The notes: a model not told the origin generated them from the letters alone. Numbered from the stretch's first letter, positions 38,555 through 49,379 are shown. The stretch: 64,000 nucleotides of DNA from an uncultured Paracoccaceae bacterium (GCA_947500135.1 CANMQX010000002.1:496001-560000), one strand, 5' to 3'. Program-made: numbers and translations.

Positions 38555-39456
38555 ACCGCCACCAATTCCGCCTTCGCCTCGTCCAGAATGCGCTTCGCCT
38601 CGGACCCTTCCAGTTTCTGGATGTCATCCTGATACTTCAGGATCGCGCCCAGCGTATCGGCGATAACCTCGGGCGACAGGTTGATTACGTCGAGCGCTAA
38701 CAGGCATTTCGCCCAGTCAATGGTTTCGGCCACACCGGGACGTTTGAACAAATCCTCCGTGCGCAGCTTTTGCACAAAAGCCACAACCTCACGCGACAGC
38801 GCGGTCGACGCCTCTGGCGCGCGGGCTTGTAAAATCTCGATCTCGCGGGCGAAATCCGGATAATCCACCCAATGATACAAACACCGGCGTTTCAGCGCAT
38901 CATGCACCTCGCGGGTTCGGTTTGAGGTCAGGATCACAATCGGCGGCTCTGGCGCTTTTACTGTACCCAATTCCGGAATGGTCACCTGAAAATCAGACAA
39001 GGCTTCCAGCAAAAACGCCTCAAATGGCGCATCGGTCCGGTCCAGCTCATCAATCAGCAACACCGGCGCACCACCGGGCTGCGGGCGCATGGCCTGCAAC
39101 AGAGGACGCTCGATCAGGTAATCCTCCGTAAACAACTCAGTCTTCAATGCATCCCGATCTGCCCCGCCGGATGCCTCCGCCGCGCGAATGGCAATCATCT
39201 GCTCGGCAAAGTTCCATTCATAAACGGCAGAGGCCGCATCCAACCCCTCATAGCATTGCAACCGAATCAACCGACGGCCCAGACCGGCTGCAATCGCCTT
39301 GGCAATCTCGGTTTTCCCGGTGCCTGCCTCACCTTCCAGAAACAAGGGGCGGCCCAGCTTCAGGCTCAGAAACACCACCGTCGCCAACGCCCGACCACAA
39401 ACATAGTCCTGCCCGGCCAGCCCGACCTGGACCTCGTCAATACTGCCAAATGCCAT
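38551..39456 (-). CDS. MoxR-family AAA ATPase, CoxD-like
   Basis: LFLEGEAGTGKTEIAKAIA, VLLIDELDRTDAPFEAFLLEALSDFQ. Confidence 0.92.
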   Translation of the reverse strand: MAFGSIDEVQVGLAGQDYVCGRALATVVFLSLKLGRPLFLEGEAGTGKTEIAKAIAAGLGRRLIRLQCYEGLDAASAVYEWNFAEQMIAIRAAEASGGADRDALKTELFTEDYLIERPLLQAMRPQPGGAPVLLIDELDRTDAPFEAFLLEALSDFQVTIPELGTVKAPEPPIVILTSNRTREVHDALKRRCLYHWVDYPDFAREIEILQARAPEASTALSREVVAFVQKLRTEDLFKRPGVAETIDWAKCLLALDVINLSPEVIADTLGAILKYQDDIQKLEGSEAKRILDEAKAELVAV

Positions 39457-39569
39457 GTGCTTCCTCCTGCCCACGCATAGCTGCATCCCCGCCCCCCCGC
39501 GTCAACCCATCCATTGCGCCTCTGCGACCAAAGGCATAGCGTTGCGCCAAGCAATGAAAGGATCCGGCC

Positions 39570-40793
39570 ATGAACGATTCCACCCCCATCAAAACATCAG
39601 GTTTCGGCCCCGATCTGGGACCATTCGACTGGGCCGATCCCCTGCGACTAGAGGATCAACTGACCGAGGATGAACGGATGCTGCGGGATGCCGCGCAGAC
39701 CTTTGCACAATCGACACTGCAACCCAAAGTGACCGAGGCTTATCGCGAGGCGACAGTCGATCCGGGCATCTTCAAGGAAATGGGCGATGCTGGCCTGCTC
39801 GGTATCACGATCCCCGAAGAATATGGCGGGCTTGGCGCGGGCTATGTCACCTATGGGCTTGTGGCCCGCGAGATTGAGCGTGTCGATAGCGGCTATCGCT
39901 CCATGATGTCGGTGCAATCCAGCCTCGTGATGTATCCAATCCACGCTTACGGCTCTGACGCCCAGCGCCAGAAATACCTGCCCGGTCTTGCCGCTGGCAC
40001 GCTGATCGGCTGTTTCGGACTGACCGAACCCGACGCGGGCAGCGATCCGGCGGGCATGAAAACCACAGCCAAAAAGACGGCAAATGGCTACGTCCTGAAC
40101 GGTTCCAAAATGTGGATCAGCAACGCGCCCATCGCCGATGTTTTCGTCGTCTGGGCGAAATCGGAAGAACATGGCGGCAAGATCCGGGGCTTCGTCCTCG
40201 AAAAAGGCACGAAGGGGCTGTCCGCGCCCAAGGTCGGCGGCAAACTCTCCCTGCGCGCGTCTGTCACCGGCGAAATCGTCATGGACAATGTAGAGGTGGG
40301 CGACGACGCGCTGCTGCCGGGCGTTCACGGACTAAAGGGGCCATTTGGCTGCCTCAACCGTGCGCGTTACGGCATCGCTTGGGGGGTGATGGGCGCGGCA
40401 GAGGCGTGCTGGCACGCCGCCCGGCAATACGGATTGGACCGCAAGCAATTCAACAAACCACTGGCCCAAACCCAGCTATTCCAGAAAAAACTGGCTGATA
40501 TGCAGACCGAAATCGCCCTCGGGACGCAATCGGCCCTGCAACTGGGCCGGTTGATGGACAGTGGCACCGCTGCGCCTGAAATGATCAGCCTGATGAAGCG
40601 GAACAATTGCGGCAAGGCGCTTGATATCGCGCGCGCGTCACGCGACATGCATGGCGGTAATGGAATCAGTGAAGATTTCCAGATCATGCGCCATATGGTC
40701 AATCTGGAGACAGTGAATACCTACGAAGGAACCCATGACGTTCACGCACTTATTCTGGGGCGTGCACAAACCGGGCTACAGGCATTTTTTTAG
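39570..40793 (+). CDS. gcdH: acyl-CoA dehydrogenase (glutaryl-CoA dehydrogenase-like)
   Basis: [63 protein letters not shown]. Confidence 0.88.
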   Translation: MNDSTPIKTSGFGPDLGPFDWADPLRLEDQLTEDERMLRDAAQTFAQSTLQPKVTEAYREATVDPGIFKEMGDAGLLGITIPEEYGGLGAGYVTYGLVAREIERVDSGYRSMMSVQSSLVMYPIHAYGSDAQRQKYLPGLAAGTLIGCFGLTEPDAGSDPAGMKTTAKKTANGYVLNGSKMWISNAPIADVFVVWAKSEEHGGKIRGFVLEKGTKGLSAPKVGGKLSLRASVTGEIVMDNVEVGDDALLPGVHGLKGPFGCLNRARYGIAWGVMGAAEACWHAARQYGLDRKQFNKPLAQTQLFQKKLADMQTEIALGTQSALQLGRLMDSGTAAPEMISLMKRNNCGKALDIARASRDMHGGNGISEDFQIMRHMVNLETVNTYEGTHDVHALILGRAQTGLQAFF

Positions 40794-40865
40794 GCTTGCA
40801 TCCTTAACAATCGAACACGCCAGCCACTAAATTTTGCCTCAAATCAAGGATAGCTGATGCGCAAG

Positions 40866-40890
40866 GCGCGCGGGAATGGCTCCCGCGCGC
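40866..40890. promoter_or_regulatory. perfect 10-bp-stem hairpin abutting the SD of the next gene
   Basis: GCGCGCGGGA-ATGGC-TCCCGCGCGC then GGAG and ATG at 40901. Confidence 0.6.
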
Positions 40891-40900
40891 GGAGCGGACC

Positions 40901-41824
40901 ATGCAAGACCCACAACTCACCATCCAGACAAACCTGACCGACCTGACGCCAAACGCCTGGCTTGGGCAGATCGATGATATCTGCGAAGACCTTGGCTTTT
41001 TTGAACAGCTGGGCACGCAACACTTTGCAGCGTTTCTTGAAGCGGGGAACAAACTGCTTGTGACGTTCGAGGACGCGCAGGATATCCGCGCCCACAGCCC
41101 CGATGCCGAACCGCGCGGCTTTGCCTATGCGCGACATGACGGCTGGTCACATCTGGCGCTGCTGTCCGAGGGCGAAAGCTGGTTTCGCGACCCGGCAATT
41201 TTCGCGTTCTTCGACCGGCTGACGGATGAAGGGTTCTTCGACGATTTCGAAAGCATCATCTTTCATGGTGCCGGCAGCGGTGGTTATGCAGCGGCGGCCT
41301 ATTCCGTCGCGGCGCCGGGCGCCACAGTCGTCATATTGCGGCCGCAGGCAACATTGGATGCGCGCATCACCGGATGGGACAAACGGTATAGGTCACAACG
41401 ACGGGTGAATTTCCAAGGGCGCTATGGCTATGCGCCCGACATGACCGAAGCAGCCGAAAAGGTCTTTGTGGCCTATGATCCGACGCAGCATCTGGATGCG
41501 ATCCACGCCATGCTGTTCCTGAACCCCAATGTAACCTTGTTGCCTTGTACTCTTTTGGGGACAGCACTTGATCAGGCCTTTGATCGGCTGGGCATTCACG
41601 ATGTGCTGCTGAAACTGGCCATGGATGGATCACTTGACCGCAAACGGTTCATCCAACTGCTGCGGGCACGGCGCTATGATCCGGTCTATGCGCAGGCCTT
41701 GGTGACCCAACTTCTGAGGTCAGATCATGACGTACTGGCGCGGATCATCTGCGATTACATGCTGCGGCGCGGCCACAGCACATTCTTTGAGGCAACACGC
41801 GCCGAGCTAAGAAATCCCGCTTAA
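40901..41824 (+). CDS. uncharacterised alpha/beta-hydrolase-like protein
   Basis: IIFHGAGSGGYAAAAYSVAAPGATVVILRPQATLD resembles a nucleophile-elbow region. Confidence 0.55.
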   Translation: MQDPQLTIQTNLTDLTPNAWLGQIDDICEDLGFFEQLGTQHFAAFLEAGNKLLVTFEDAQDIRAHSPDAEPRGFAYARHDGWSHLALLSEGESWFRDPAIFAFFDRLTDEGFFDDFESIIFHGAGSGGYAAAAYSVAAPGATVVILRPQATLDARITGWDKRYRSQRRVNFQGRYGYAPDMTEAAEKVFVAYDPTQHLDAIHAMLFLNPNVTLLPCTLLGTALDQAFDRLGIHDVLLKLAMDGSLDRKRFIQLLRARRYDPVYAQALVTQLLRSDHDVLARIICDYMLRRGHSTFFEATRAELRNPA

Positions 41825-42105
41825 CCGCCTTTACGTGCGTCCGCCGCCTTCTTGCCCGCATCAACGATGCGCGTGCCGAAATAGCCCAAAACACCGCCAA
41901 GCATGATCCAAAACGGGGTGCCTGTGTTCAGCAGTGCCGCAGTAATCCCGGCACAAAGCATGGCGAGCATAAAGGCAATCAGACGCTTTTCGCCCGGCTC
42001 AACCGGGATATGACCTTCCATGGCCTTGATGACAGGGCCGCCCAAAGGACCCTCCAATTGCGGCGTCAGAAAGCCCGCGGCGGCTGCGATGATAAAACCA
42101 AGCAT
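41821..42105 (-). CDS. small membrane protein of unknown function
   Basis: 94 aa with hydrophobic segments; convergent 4-bp overlap with the upstream gene. Confidence 0.55.
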   Translation of the reverse strand: MLGFIIAAAAGFLTPQLEGPLGGPVIKAMEGHIPVEPGEKRLIAFMLAMLCAGITAALLNTGTPFWIMLGGVLGYFGTRIVDAGKKAADARKGG

Positions 42106-42219
42106 TGGTTTCTCCGATAAAATGTTCCGTTCATGGTAATATCGGGATGCCACGCGGCATGTGCAAGGGCTATGCAGGGACTATGGCCACCAGCCCCGCA
42201 AAGGTGTAATCGAAGCAGC

Positions 42220-43275
42220 ATGACCGATAAGACCATCACAAGCCTGACGATCAAACGCCCCGATGACTGGCATCTGCACCTGCGCGACGGGGCCATGCTC
42301 AAGGCAGTTCTGCCCGAAACGGCCCGGCATTTCGGGCGGGCGATCATCATGCCAAACCTTGTGCCACCGGTTGTGACGGCACAGCAGGCCAGCGCCTATC
42401 GCGACCGGATCATGGCCGCCCTGCCCGGCGACATGGATTTCACGCCACTGATGACGCTTTATCTGACCGAAGACACCGATCCGCTGGACGTGGCCAACGC
42501 CCATGCCAATGGGATTGCGACGGCGGTCAAACTCTATCCGGCTGGGGCCACGACAAACTCCGCCTCAGGTGTCGCCAATTTCGACAAGGTCCGACCCGTT
42601 TTGGAAACCATGGCCGATATCGGCATGCCGCTTTGTGTTCATGGGGAAGTGACCGATCCCGATATCGACATCTTTGATCGTGAAGCGGTGTTCATCGACA
42701 AAGTCCTGAAACCACTACGCAAAAAGGTCTCTGACCTGAAAGTGGTGATGGAACATGTGACCACGCAGCATGCGGTCGATTACGTGCGCGACCACCGCAA
42801 AAACCTTGCTGCCACGATCACAACTCACCATCTGATCATCAACCGAAACCATATTCTGGCGGGTGGGATCAAACCGCATTACTACTGCCTGCCCGTGGCC
42901 AAACGCGAGGCGCACAGGGTCGCACTGGTGCAGGCCGCAATTTCTGGCGACAAACGGTTCTTTCTTGGCACCGACAGCGCGCCACATACGGACCCATCAA
43001 AGCTGCAACCCTGCGGCTGCGCGGGCATCTTTACAGCGTCCAACACCCTGTCTTGCCTCGCCGAAGTGTTCGAGGCGGCAGACAAACTGAAGAAACTCGA
43101 AGCATTCACATCGCTGAACGGTCCGGCCTTTTACGGACTGCCCGCAAACACCGAAACACTCACCCTTCAAAAAGGTGACCCCGTGACCTACCCCACTCAT
43201 ATCAACACCGATGACGGCCCTGTCACCGTGTTTGACCCCGGCTTTGACCTGCATTGGCGGGTCCTCGACGCATAA
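42220..43275 (+). CDS. pyrC: dihydroorotase
   Basis: [43 protein letters not shown]. Confidence 0.96.
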   Translation: MTDKTITSLTIKRPDDWHLHLRDGAMLKAVLPETARHFGRAIIMPNLVPPVVTAQQASAYRDRIMAALPGDMDFTPLMTLYLTEDTDPLDVANAHANGIATAVKLYPAGATTNSASGVANFDKVRPVLETMADIGMPLCVHGEVTDPDIDIFDREAVFIDKVLKPLRKKVSDLKVVMEHVTTQHAVDYVRDHRKNLAATITTHHLIINRNHILAGGIKPHYYCLPVAKREAHRVALVQAAISGDKRFFLGTDSAPHTDPSKLQPCGCAGIFTASNTLSCLAEVFEAADKLKKLEAFTSLNGPAFYGLPANTETLTLQKGDPVTYPTHINTDDGPVTVFDPGFDLHWRVLDA

Positions 43276-43286
43276 AGAGATACCAG

Positions 43287-43958
43287 ATGATCCCAACCTC
43301 CTTTCCGACCAAAGAAGAAATGGCGCGCCTAACCGCAGGCATGTTGATCGAAATCGGCGCGATTGATTTTAACGCACGCGAACCGTTCACCCATGCCTCC
43401 GGCAAGCAGGCACCGACATATGTGGATTGCCGCAAGCTGATCAGCTTTCCACGCATCCGGGCGACCCTGATGGATTTCATGGCGGTGACCATCATGCGCG
43501 AAGCCGGGTTCGAGGCGTTTGATAATATCGCCGGCGGCGAAACCGCTGGTATCCCGTTTTCGGCCATGGTCGCCGAACGGCTGGCGCTGCCCATGACATA
43601 TGTGCGCAAGAAACCAAAGGGTTACGGGCGCAACGCACGGATCGAAGGGGTGATGACCGAAGGTCAGCGGGTGCTGCTGGTCGAGGATTTGACAACAGAT
43701 GGTGGATCGAAACTCAGCTTTGTGGATGCGATCCGCGATACCGGGGCCACCTGCAACGCGACCGCAGTCATCTTTTACTATGGCATCTTTGAAGGGGTCG
43801 AAAAAACGCTGTCAGATCACGGGGTGCAACTCATCCATCTTTGCACATGGTGGGATGTTCTGGCTGAGGCGAAGGCGCGCAGCGCCTATGACGCGGAAAC
43901 ACTAGCTGCGGTTGAAAGCTATCTCAAAGCGCCGGATAGCTGGTCACCGGCGGCTTAG
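43287..43958 (+). CDS. pyrE: orotate phosphoribosyltransferase
   Basis: [37 protein letters not shown] motif. Confidence 0.95.
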   Translation: MIPTSFPTKEEMARLTAGMLIEIGAIDFNAREPFTHASGKQAPTYVDCRKLISFPRIRATLMDFMAVTIMREAGFEAFDNIAGGETAGIPFSAMVAERLALPMTYVRKKPKGYGRNARIEGVMTEGQRVLLVEDLTTDGGSKLSFVDAIRDTGATCNATAVIFYYGIFEGVEKTLSDHGVQLIHLCTWWDVLAEAKARSAYDAETLAAVESYLKAPDSWSPAA

Positions 43959-44988
43959 GGTCCCGACCCATTGGGAAACGGATTTCAAATCTGATCCCTT
44001 CGGGGCGCTGATCAAATGTCGCCTCGCCAAGTAGCTCGGCAGGCATGATCTGGCGTAACAACAAACTGCCAAAACCGGCTGACAAGGATGCGGGGCTCTC
44101 GATTGGGCGCGGCAATGTCTCTTCCCAGATCAGGTGCGCAGTGCCATCGCGGACCTGGCTGCGCACCGACACCTGCCCGCCGCCGGGACCAAGCGCACCA
44201 TATTTGACCGCATTGGTCAAAAGCTCATGCACTGCCATGGTGACAATCAGAACACTATCGGCATCAACGGTGGCGGGATCGCCGGACAGGTGTAGCCTGT
44301 CATTGGACCCATCCAGAAAACCAGTGGCCTCCTGTCGGATGATCTGATGCAGGTCGACCGTGCTCCAGTCATTGCTGCGCAGCAATTCATGCGAATTGGC
44401 CAGCGAACGTAGCCGGTCTTCGATGGTACGGACATAACTGGCAATATCCGTCGCCGTGCGGCCCGACATTTTTACAACAGCGATGATTGTGGTCAGCGTG
44501 TTTTTGACCCGATGCTCTAACTCGCGCATCAATAGCTTGGTGCGCTCTTCTGACGACCTTCGGTCAGTCACGTCCTGAACAGTACCCACCAGACGCACCG
44601 CCCGACCATCAACAAAATGGCAGTCCGCTATGGCATGAATCCAGCGCATGGGTTTGCCATCACGGGGCAACAGCCTGTATTCCATATCCATATGGCCGTC
44701 ACCATCAGGGTTGATGGCCCTTGCGGTCTGGTCGTCATGCAATGCGCGATCATCAGGATGCACTTGCGCAATCACGGTCTCATATGTGATCTCTTCGCCG
44801 GCTGGCACACCCCATAATTCGCGGATGCGTTCATCCCAAAAGGCGCGGCCGGTTTGTGGTTCAAATTCGAAAACGCCGATCTGTGCAGCCTCAAGCGCCA
44901 CGGCAATCCGGCGTTCTTCGGCATTTGGCATCCTCAGGATATGCTGCCGACGAGGGCTTATTTGCCCGGCTTGTTCTATACGTCCCAC
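43924..44988 (-). CDS. PAS-domain histidine kinase (HisKA_2/HWE family)
   Basis: [30 protein letters not shown] region; start may be 44931. Confidence 0.88.
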   Translation of the reverse strand: MGRIEQAGQISPRRQHILRMPNAEERRIAVALEAAQIGVFEFEPQTGRAFWDERIRELWGVPAGEEITYETVIAQVHPDDRALHDDQTARAINPDGDGHMDMEYRLLPRDGKPMRWIHAIADCHFVDGRAVRLVGTVQDVTDRRSSEERTKLLMRELEHRVKNTLTTIIAVVKMSGRTATDIASYVRTIEDRLRSLANSHELLRSNDWSTVDLHQIIRQEATGFLDGSNDRLHLSGDPATVDADSVLIVTMAVHELLTNAVKYGALGPGGGQVSVRSQVRDGTAHLIWEETLPRPIESPASLSAGFGSLLLRQIMPAELLGEATFDQRPEGIRFEIRFPMGRDPKPPVTSYPAL

Positions 44989-45364
44989 GCGTCATTCCTT
45001 GGTTTCACGCGATAAAATGACCACAACCACAGTTTGAAATTAGCTTAATCTATTCGCCGCAGGTTAAGACGCGGCCACCCGCCCGGTCAACCGGTTTGCA
45101 GTGTTTGATCAATCAAAGAAACAGCATTCACACGGCGCCACGGCAAAAAAACTTCCCCACAGGGCTGTGCAAAACCCGGGTTACGAATCAATGACGGCCC
45201 ACCGATGTTGCGGTTTTACGGCCACCGACCACAATTTGTTGTAGGCGAGACTGGCCTCAGGATGTATCAACAGGGTTATCCCGCCAACGCTCCACAGGCA
45301 TATCCAGATGGCCGGGCGCGGGCAAAACCTGTTAGGACGCAGGCCAACACGGGGTGAGCAGAAC

Positions 45365-46852
45365 ATGAACGAAATAGCAGCTTTCAATGCAACCGGGGTC
45401 GAAACGACCTCTGCCGATACCATGCCGCATTCGATCGAGGCCGAGCAGCAATTGCTTGGTGCGATCCTGACCAATAACGACGTCTTTGACAGGGTTGCCG
45501 CGATCATCGGGCCAAAACATTTCTATGATCCCGTCCATGCGCGCATTTTTGAAACCGCTTCAACCCGGATCAGCCGCAACATGCTGGCCAGCCCGGTGAC
45601 GCTCAAGTCATTCATGGAGGATGATGAAGGGCTCAAGGAATTGGGCGGCCCACCCTATCTGGCCCGGCTCGCCGGTGCCGCGATCTCGGCCTTTGCGGCA
45701 CGCGACTATGCGCAAATGATCTATGATCTGGCGACACGGCGCGAACTGATCCAGCTGGGCAAGGATATTGCCGACAAAGCAGGCAAAGTTGACGTCGAAA
45801 GCGAACCCAAGGAACAGATTGTCGAGGCCGAACAGGCGCTTTATGCCCTGGCCGAACAAGGCAGCACCGAACAGGGTTTCCAATCCTTCCTTGCCGCCGT
45901 GACCGAGGCGGTGAATGTCGCCAACAGCGCCTATCAACGCGAGGGTGGGCTTGCGGGGCTGTCCACCGGCCTGACTGATCTGGATGGCAAACTGGGCGGG
46001 CTGCACAAATCCGACTTGCTGATCCTCGCCGGGCGCCCTTCCATGGGGAAAACATCGCTGGCCACCAACGTGGCCTTCAACATCGCCAAGGCCTATCGCA
46101 AGGGCCAGCTTTCGGATGGATCAACCGGGGCCGTTGACGGTGGGGTCGTTGGGTTCTTTTCGTTGGAGATGAGCGCCGAACAGCTGGCCGCGCGTATCCT
46201 CGCCGAAGCCTCGGAAATTTCATCACATAAAATCCGACAAGGCGACATGACCGAAGGTGAATTCCGTCGTTTCGTCGAAGCCGCCAAGGAGCTGGAGGCC
46301 TGCCCGCTTTACATCGATGACACTGCCGCCATCCCGATTGCGCAATTGGCGGCACGGGCACGGCGGCTGAAACGAACCCACGGACTGGACGTGCTGATCG
46401 TGGACTACCTGCAGCTTGTGCGCGGCACCTCCGACAACCGGGTGCAGGAAATCGGCGAAATCTCAATGGGGCTCAAGGCCATCGCCAAAGAACTCAACAT
46501 CCCCGTCATCGCCCTGTCACAGCTATCGCGTCAGGTCGAAAACCGCGACGATAAACGCCCGCAACTATCTGACCTGCGCGAATCCGGGTCAATCGAACAA
46601 GATGCCGATGTGGTAATGTTCGTCTATCGGGGTGAATATTACGTGGAACGCGAAAAGCCCGATGATGACAACATGGAAGGCATCGCCGCCTGGCAGGAAA
46701 AAATGTCGAAGCTACACGGCAAGGCCGAGGTGATTGTTGGCAAACAACGGCACGGCCCCATCGGCACAATCGAACTGGCGTTTACCGCTGAATTCACCCG
46801 GTTCGGCGATCTGGTGAAACCATGGCAACAGGGTGCCGATCAAGAATTTTGA
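45365..46852 (+). CDS. dnaB: replicative DNA helicase
   Basis: PHSIEAEQQLLGAIL; AGRPSMGKTSLATNVA; DVLIVDYLQLVRG. Confidence 0.97.
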   Translation: MNEIAAFNATGVETTSADTMPHSIEAEQQLLGAILTNNDVFDRVAAIIGPKHFYDPVHARIFETASTRISRNMLASPVTLKSFMEDDEGLKELGGPPYLARLAGAAISAFAARDYAQMIYDLATRRELIQLGKDIADKAGKVDVESEPKEQIVEAEQALYALAEQGSTEQGFQSFLAAVTEAVNVANSAYQREGGLAGLSTGLTDLDGKLGGLHKSDLLILAGRPSMGKTSLATNVAFNIAKAYRKGQLSDGSTGAVDGGVVGFFSLEMSAEQLAARILAEASEISSHKIRQGDMTEGEFRRFVEAAKELEACPLYIDDTAAIPIAQLAARARRLKRTHGLDVLIVDYLQLVRGTSDNRVQEIGEISMGLKAIAKELNIPVIALSQLSRQVENRDDKRPQLSDLRESGSIEQDADVVMFVYRGEYYVEREKPDDDNMEGIAAWQEKMSKLHGKAEVIVGKQRHGPIGTIELAFTAEFTRFGDLVKPWQQGADQEF

Positions 46853-47901
46853 TGCAGCGTCGCCATTTTCTCGGCGCGCTGGGAGCAAGCACCGCCATGC
46901 CCGTTCGCGCCCTGCCAACCGGTTACAGCGTCCCGCCCGAAGAAAACCGCCACCAGCGAACCTTCATGCAATGGCCGGTCAGTCGGGTGGTCCACCCTGA
47001 TCCGGTGTTTCTGGACATGACGCAGGACACGATCGCCGACATTGCCAACAGTATCGTTGATTTTGAACCGGCAACGATGCTGGCGCACCCCGGTGACCAT
47101 GCGCGCGCCAGACGCAAACTGTCAGAAGCGGTTGAGCTTTGGGATATCCCGACCGAGGATCTGTGGTGCCGCGACGCCGGACCGATCTTTGTTAAAGGTC
47201 CCAACGGATTGGCAATCAGCCATATCCAGTTCAACGGCTGGGGCGAAAAACAGGTCAACACCCGCGACAGCCAGATCGCAGCTCGGGTCGCCGAACGGCT
47301 TGGCCTGCCGCTGATCCCCACCGGGCTGAAAGGTGAGGCAGGCGGCGTCGAACAGGACGGGCACGGGCTGCTGATGGCACATGAAAGCTCCTGGGTGAAC
47401 GACAACCGCAACCCCGGCCTCAGCCGGGCCGCGATCGAAACCCGGCTTCTAGATGCCTATGGGGCCAAACGGATGATCTGGGCACCGGGGGTCTGGGGTG
47501 AAGACATTACCGATTACCACATCGACAGCCTGGCGCGGTTCACCGGACCAGGGCGAGTCTTGATCAACCTGCCCGACAATCCCGACATGGATGACCCTTT
47601 CCACCGGGCCGCTTTTGAAACGTATGATATCCTCGTGGATGCAGGTCTCGATCTCGACGTCATCGCTGAACCCAGTCAGCGGCGGGTGAAATCCTTCGAT
47701 TTCGTTGCAAGCTACGCCAATTACTACGTCTGCAACGGGGCCGTCATCGCGGCACAGTTTGGTGACCGGGCAACCGATGCCGCCGCAAAGACCGCACTCG
47801 CCCGCCATTATCCCGATCGCGAAATTATCACGCTCAACATGGACCCTTTGGGCGAACTTGGCGGCGGCATTCATTGCGCGACCCAGCAAATGCCCGCCTG
47901 A
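46852..47901 (+). CDS. aguA: agmatine deiminase family protein with Tat-like N-terminus
   Basis: EDLWCRDAGPIF, NDNRNPGLSR, LGELGGGIHCATQQMP; N-term MQRRHFLGALGASTAMPVRA. Confidence 0.85.
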   Translation: MQRRHFLGALGASTAMPVRALPTGYSVPPEENRHQRTFMQWPVSRVVHPDPVFLDMTQDTIADIANSIVDFEPATMLAHPGDHARARRKLSEAVELWDIPTEDLWCRDAGPIFVKGPNGLAISHIQFNGWGEKQVNTRDSQIAARVAERLGLPLIPTGLKGEAGGVEQDGHGLLMAHESSWVNDNRNPGLSRAAIETRLLDAYGAKRMIWAPGVWGEDITDYHIDSLARFTGPGRVLINLPDNPDMDDPFHRAAFETYDILVDAGLDLDVIAEPSQRRVKSFDFVASYANYYVCNGAVIAAQFGDRATDAAAKTALARHYPDREIITLNMDPLGELGGGIHCATQQMPA

Positions 47902-47918
47902 CAAAAACACAAAACTGC

Positions 47919-47949
47919 TTGACCTAGAGTCACTCCAATAGGCTAACTC
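47919..47949 (+). promoter_or_regulatory. MerR-type promoter with 19-bp spacer
   Basis: TTGACC-N19-TAACTC with CCTA...TAGG dyad (47923..47942) in the spacer. Confidence 0.65.
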
Positions 47950-47971
47950 AATCGCCATCGGAGGAACTCAC

Positions 47972-48349
47972 ATGCGAATCAACGAAGCCGCAAGCCATTC
48001 CGGACTAAGCCATGACACGATCCGGTTTTACGAAAAATCGGGGATGCTGCCATCGATCCGGCGCGATGCGCGGGGTTGGCGGATTTTCAGCACCGATGAC
48101 GTCAATTGGCTGACCACGCTCGAACGGCTGCGGGTGACGGGCATGCCGCTTGACGATGTCAAACGCTTCGCCAAATCCGCCCATGCAGCCGACAGCGACA
48201 GCCCCGGCCAACAGGCGGTCCGGCTGGCGCTGCTCGAAGCACATGCGCAAACACTGGCAGAGCGGCGTGCAGAGCTTGACGCATGCGAGGCCTACCTCCG
48301 GCATAAAATCCAGATCTATCGTAAAAGAAAGGATGCCTCAGATGGCTGA
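47972..48349 (+). CDS. MerR family transcriptional regulator
   Basis: MRINEAASHSGLSHDTIRFYEKSGMLPSIRRDARGWRIFS. Confidence 0.93.
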   Translation: MRINEAASHSGLSHDTIRFYEKSGMLPSIRRDARGWRIFSTDDVNWLTTLERLRVTGMPLDDVKRFAKSAHAADSDSPGQQAVRLALLEAHAQTLAERRAELDACEAYLRHKIQIYRKRKDASDG

Positions 48350-49316
48350 TTTCAATACCACTTTTCAAAAACCCACGCTCGGCCTTGGTTGCTGGGCCAT
48401 TAGCGGACCATTTTTCATGGACGGACGCGCTGTCGGCTGGGGTGAGATTGATGATACCGTCTCGCGCGCGGCCATCGCCAGCGCACTCGACCACGGCATC
48501 ATGCATTTCGACACCGCCCAGGCCTATGGCTGCGGGCATTCCGAAACCGTGTTGGGCGACGCGCTTAAACACCATCCCGACGTCGCCATCACCACCAAGA
48601 TCGGCCTCGAAATCAATACCGAAACCAAACAACTGGTCGGGCCGATCACCGACCCGGAGGTCATACGCCAAAGCATCGATGCCTCGCGCAAACGGCTGGG
48701 GCGCGACCGGATCGAACTAGTGCTTCATCACAACAATGAACTGCCCATCGCCGAGGCGAGACCAACGTTCGACATGCTTGCCAAGCTGTATGATCAGGGG
48801 GTCATCGGGGCCTATGGATGGTCAACAGACATCCCCGAAAGCGCCCGCGCCTTTGCCGATCATCCAGGTTTCACGACCATCGAACACGCGATGAACGTTC
48901 TGAAACCCGCAGAGCAAATTGTGCCCGTCATCGAAGACGCAAACCTGCTATCGCTGATCCGCTCCCCTCTCGCAATGGGGGTCCTTGGTGGCAAATACGA
49001 TGCAAACACGCAGTTCAGCAAGGATGAGATACGCGGCAATAACCCCGGATGGCAGGATTACTTCAAAGACGGGAAAATCACTGATGCCTATCTCAGCCAA
49101 CTTGATGCTGTGCGCGAAACGTTACAGTCAGGTGGGCGGACGCTGGCGCAAGGCGCGCTCGCTTGGCTTTGGGCGCGCACGCCCAATGCGATGCCGATCC
49201 CCGGTTTCCGAACGCCTGAACAGGTCACAGATCTTTGTGGCGCGCTGAACCATAGGCCGCTGACACAGGCGCAAATGGACGAGATCGAAACCATCCTCGA
49301 CAGGCCCAATGTCTGA
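48342..49316 (+). CDS. aldo/keto reductase
   Basis: FDTAQAYGCGHSETVLGDAL; IGAYGWSTD; overlaps the merR-type gene by 8 bp. Confidence 0.92.
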   Translation: MADFNTTFQKPTLGLGCWAISGPFFMDGRAVGWGEIDDTVSRAAIASALDHGIMHFDTAQAYGCGHSETVLGDALKHHPDVAITTKIGLEINTETKQLVGPITDPEVIRQSIDASRKRLGRDRIELVLHHNNELPIAEARPTFDMLAKLYDQGVIGAYGWSTDIPESARAFADHPGFTTIEHAMNVLKPAEQIVPVIEDANLLSLIRSPLAMGVLGGKYDANTQFSKDEIRGNNPGWQDYFKDGKITDAYLSQLDAVRETLQSGGRTLAQGALAWLWARTPNAMPIPGFRTPEQVTDLCGALNHRPLTQAQMDEIETILDRPNV

Positions 49317-49331
49317 CACAGACATTGGCGT

Positions 49332-49377
49332 CAAATCCTCGATGAGGATTTGCAGGCAGACTTTCGGTGAAAGTCTG
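49332..49377. repeat. 46-bp double-hairpin element, copy 2
   Basis: CAAATCCTC-GAT-GAGGATTTG-CAGG-CAGACTTTC-GGT-GAAAGTCTG. Confidence 0.9.
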
Positions 49378-49379
49378 CC

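Noticed and set aside
45100-45364. Possible replication origin upstream of dnaB
   Set aside because: Only weak DnaA-box-like strings (TTCCCCACA, GTTATCCCG); no cluster of good TTATCCACA boxes and no dnaA/hemE/parAB nearby.
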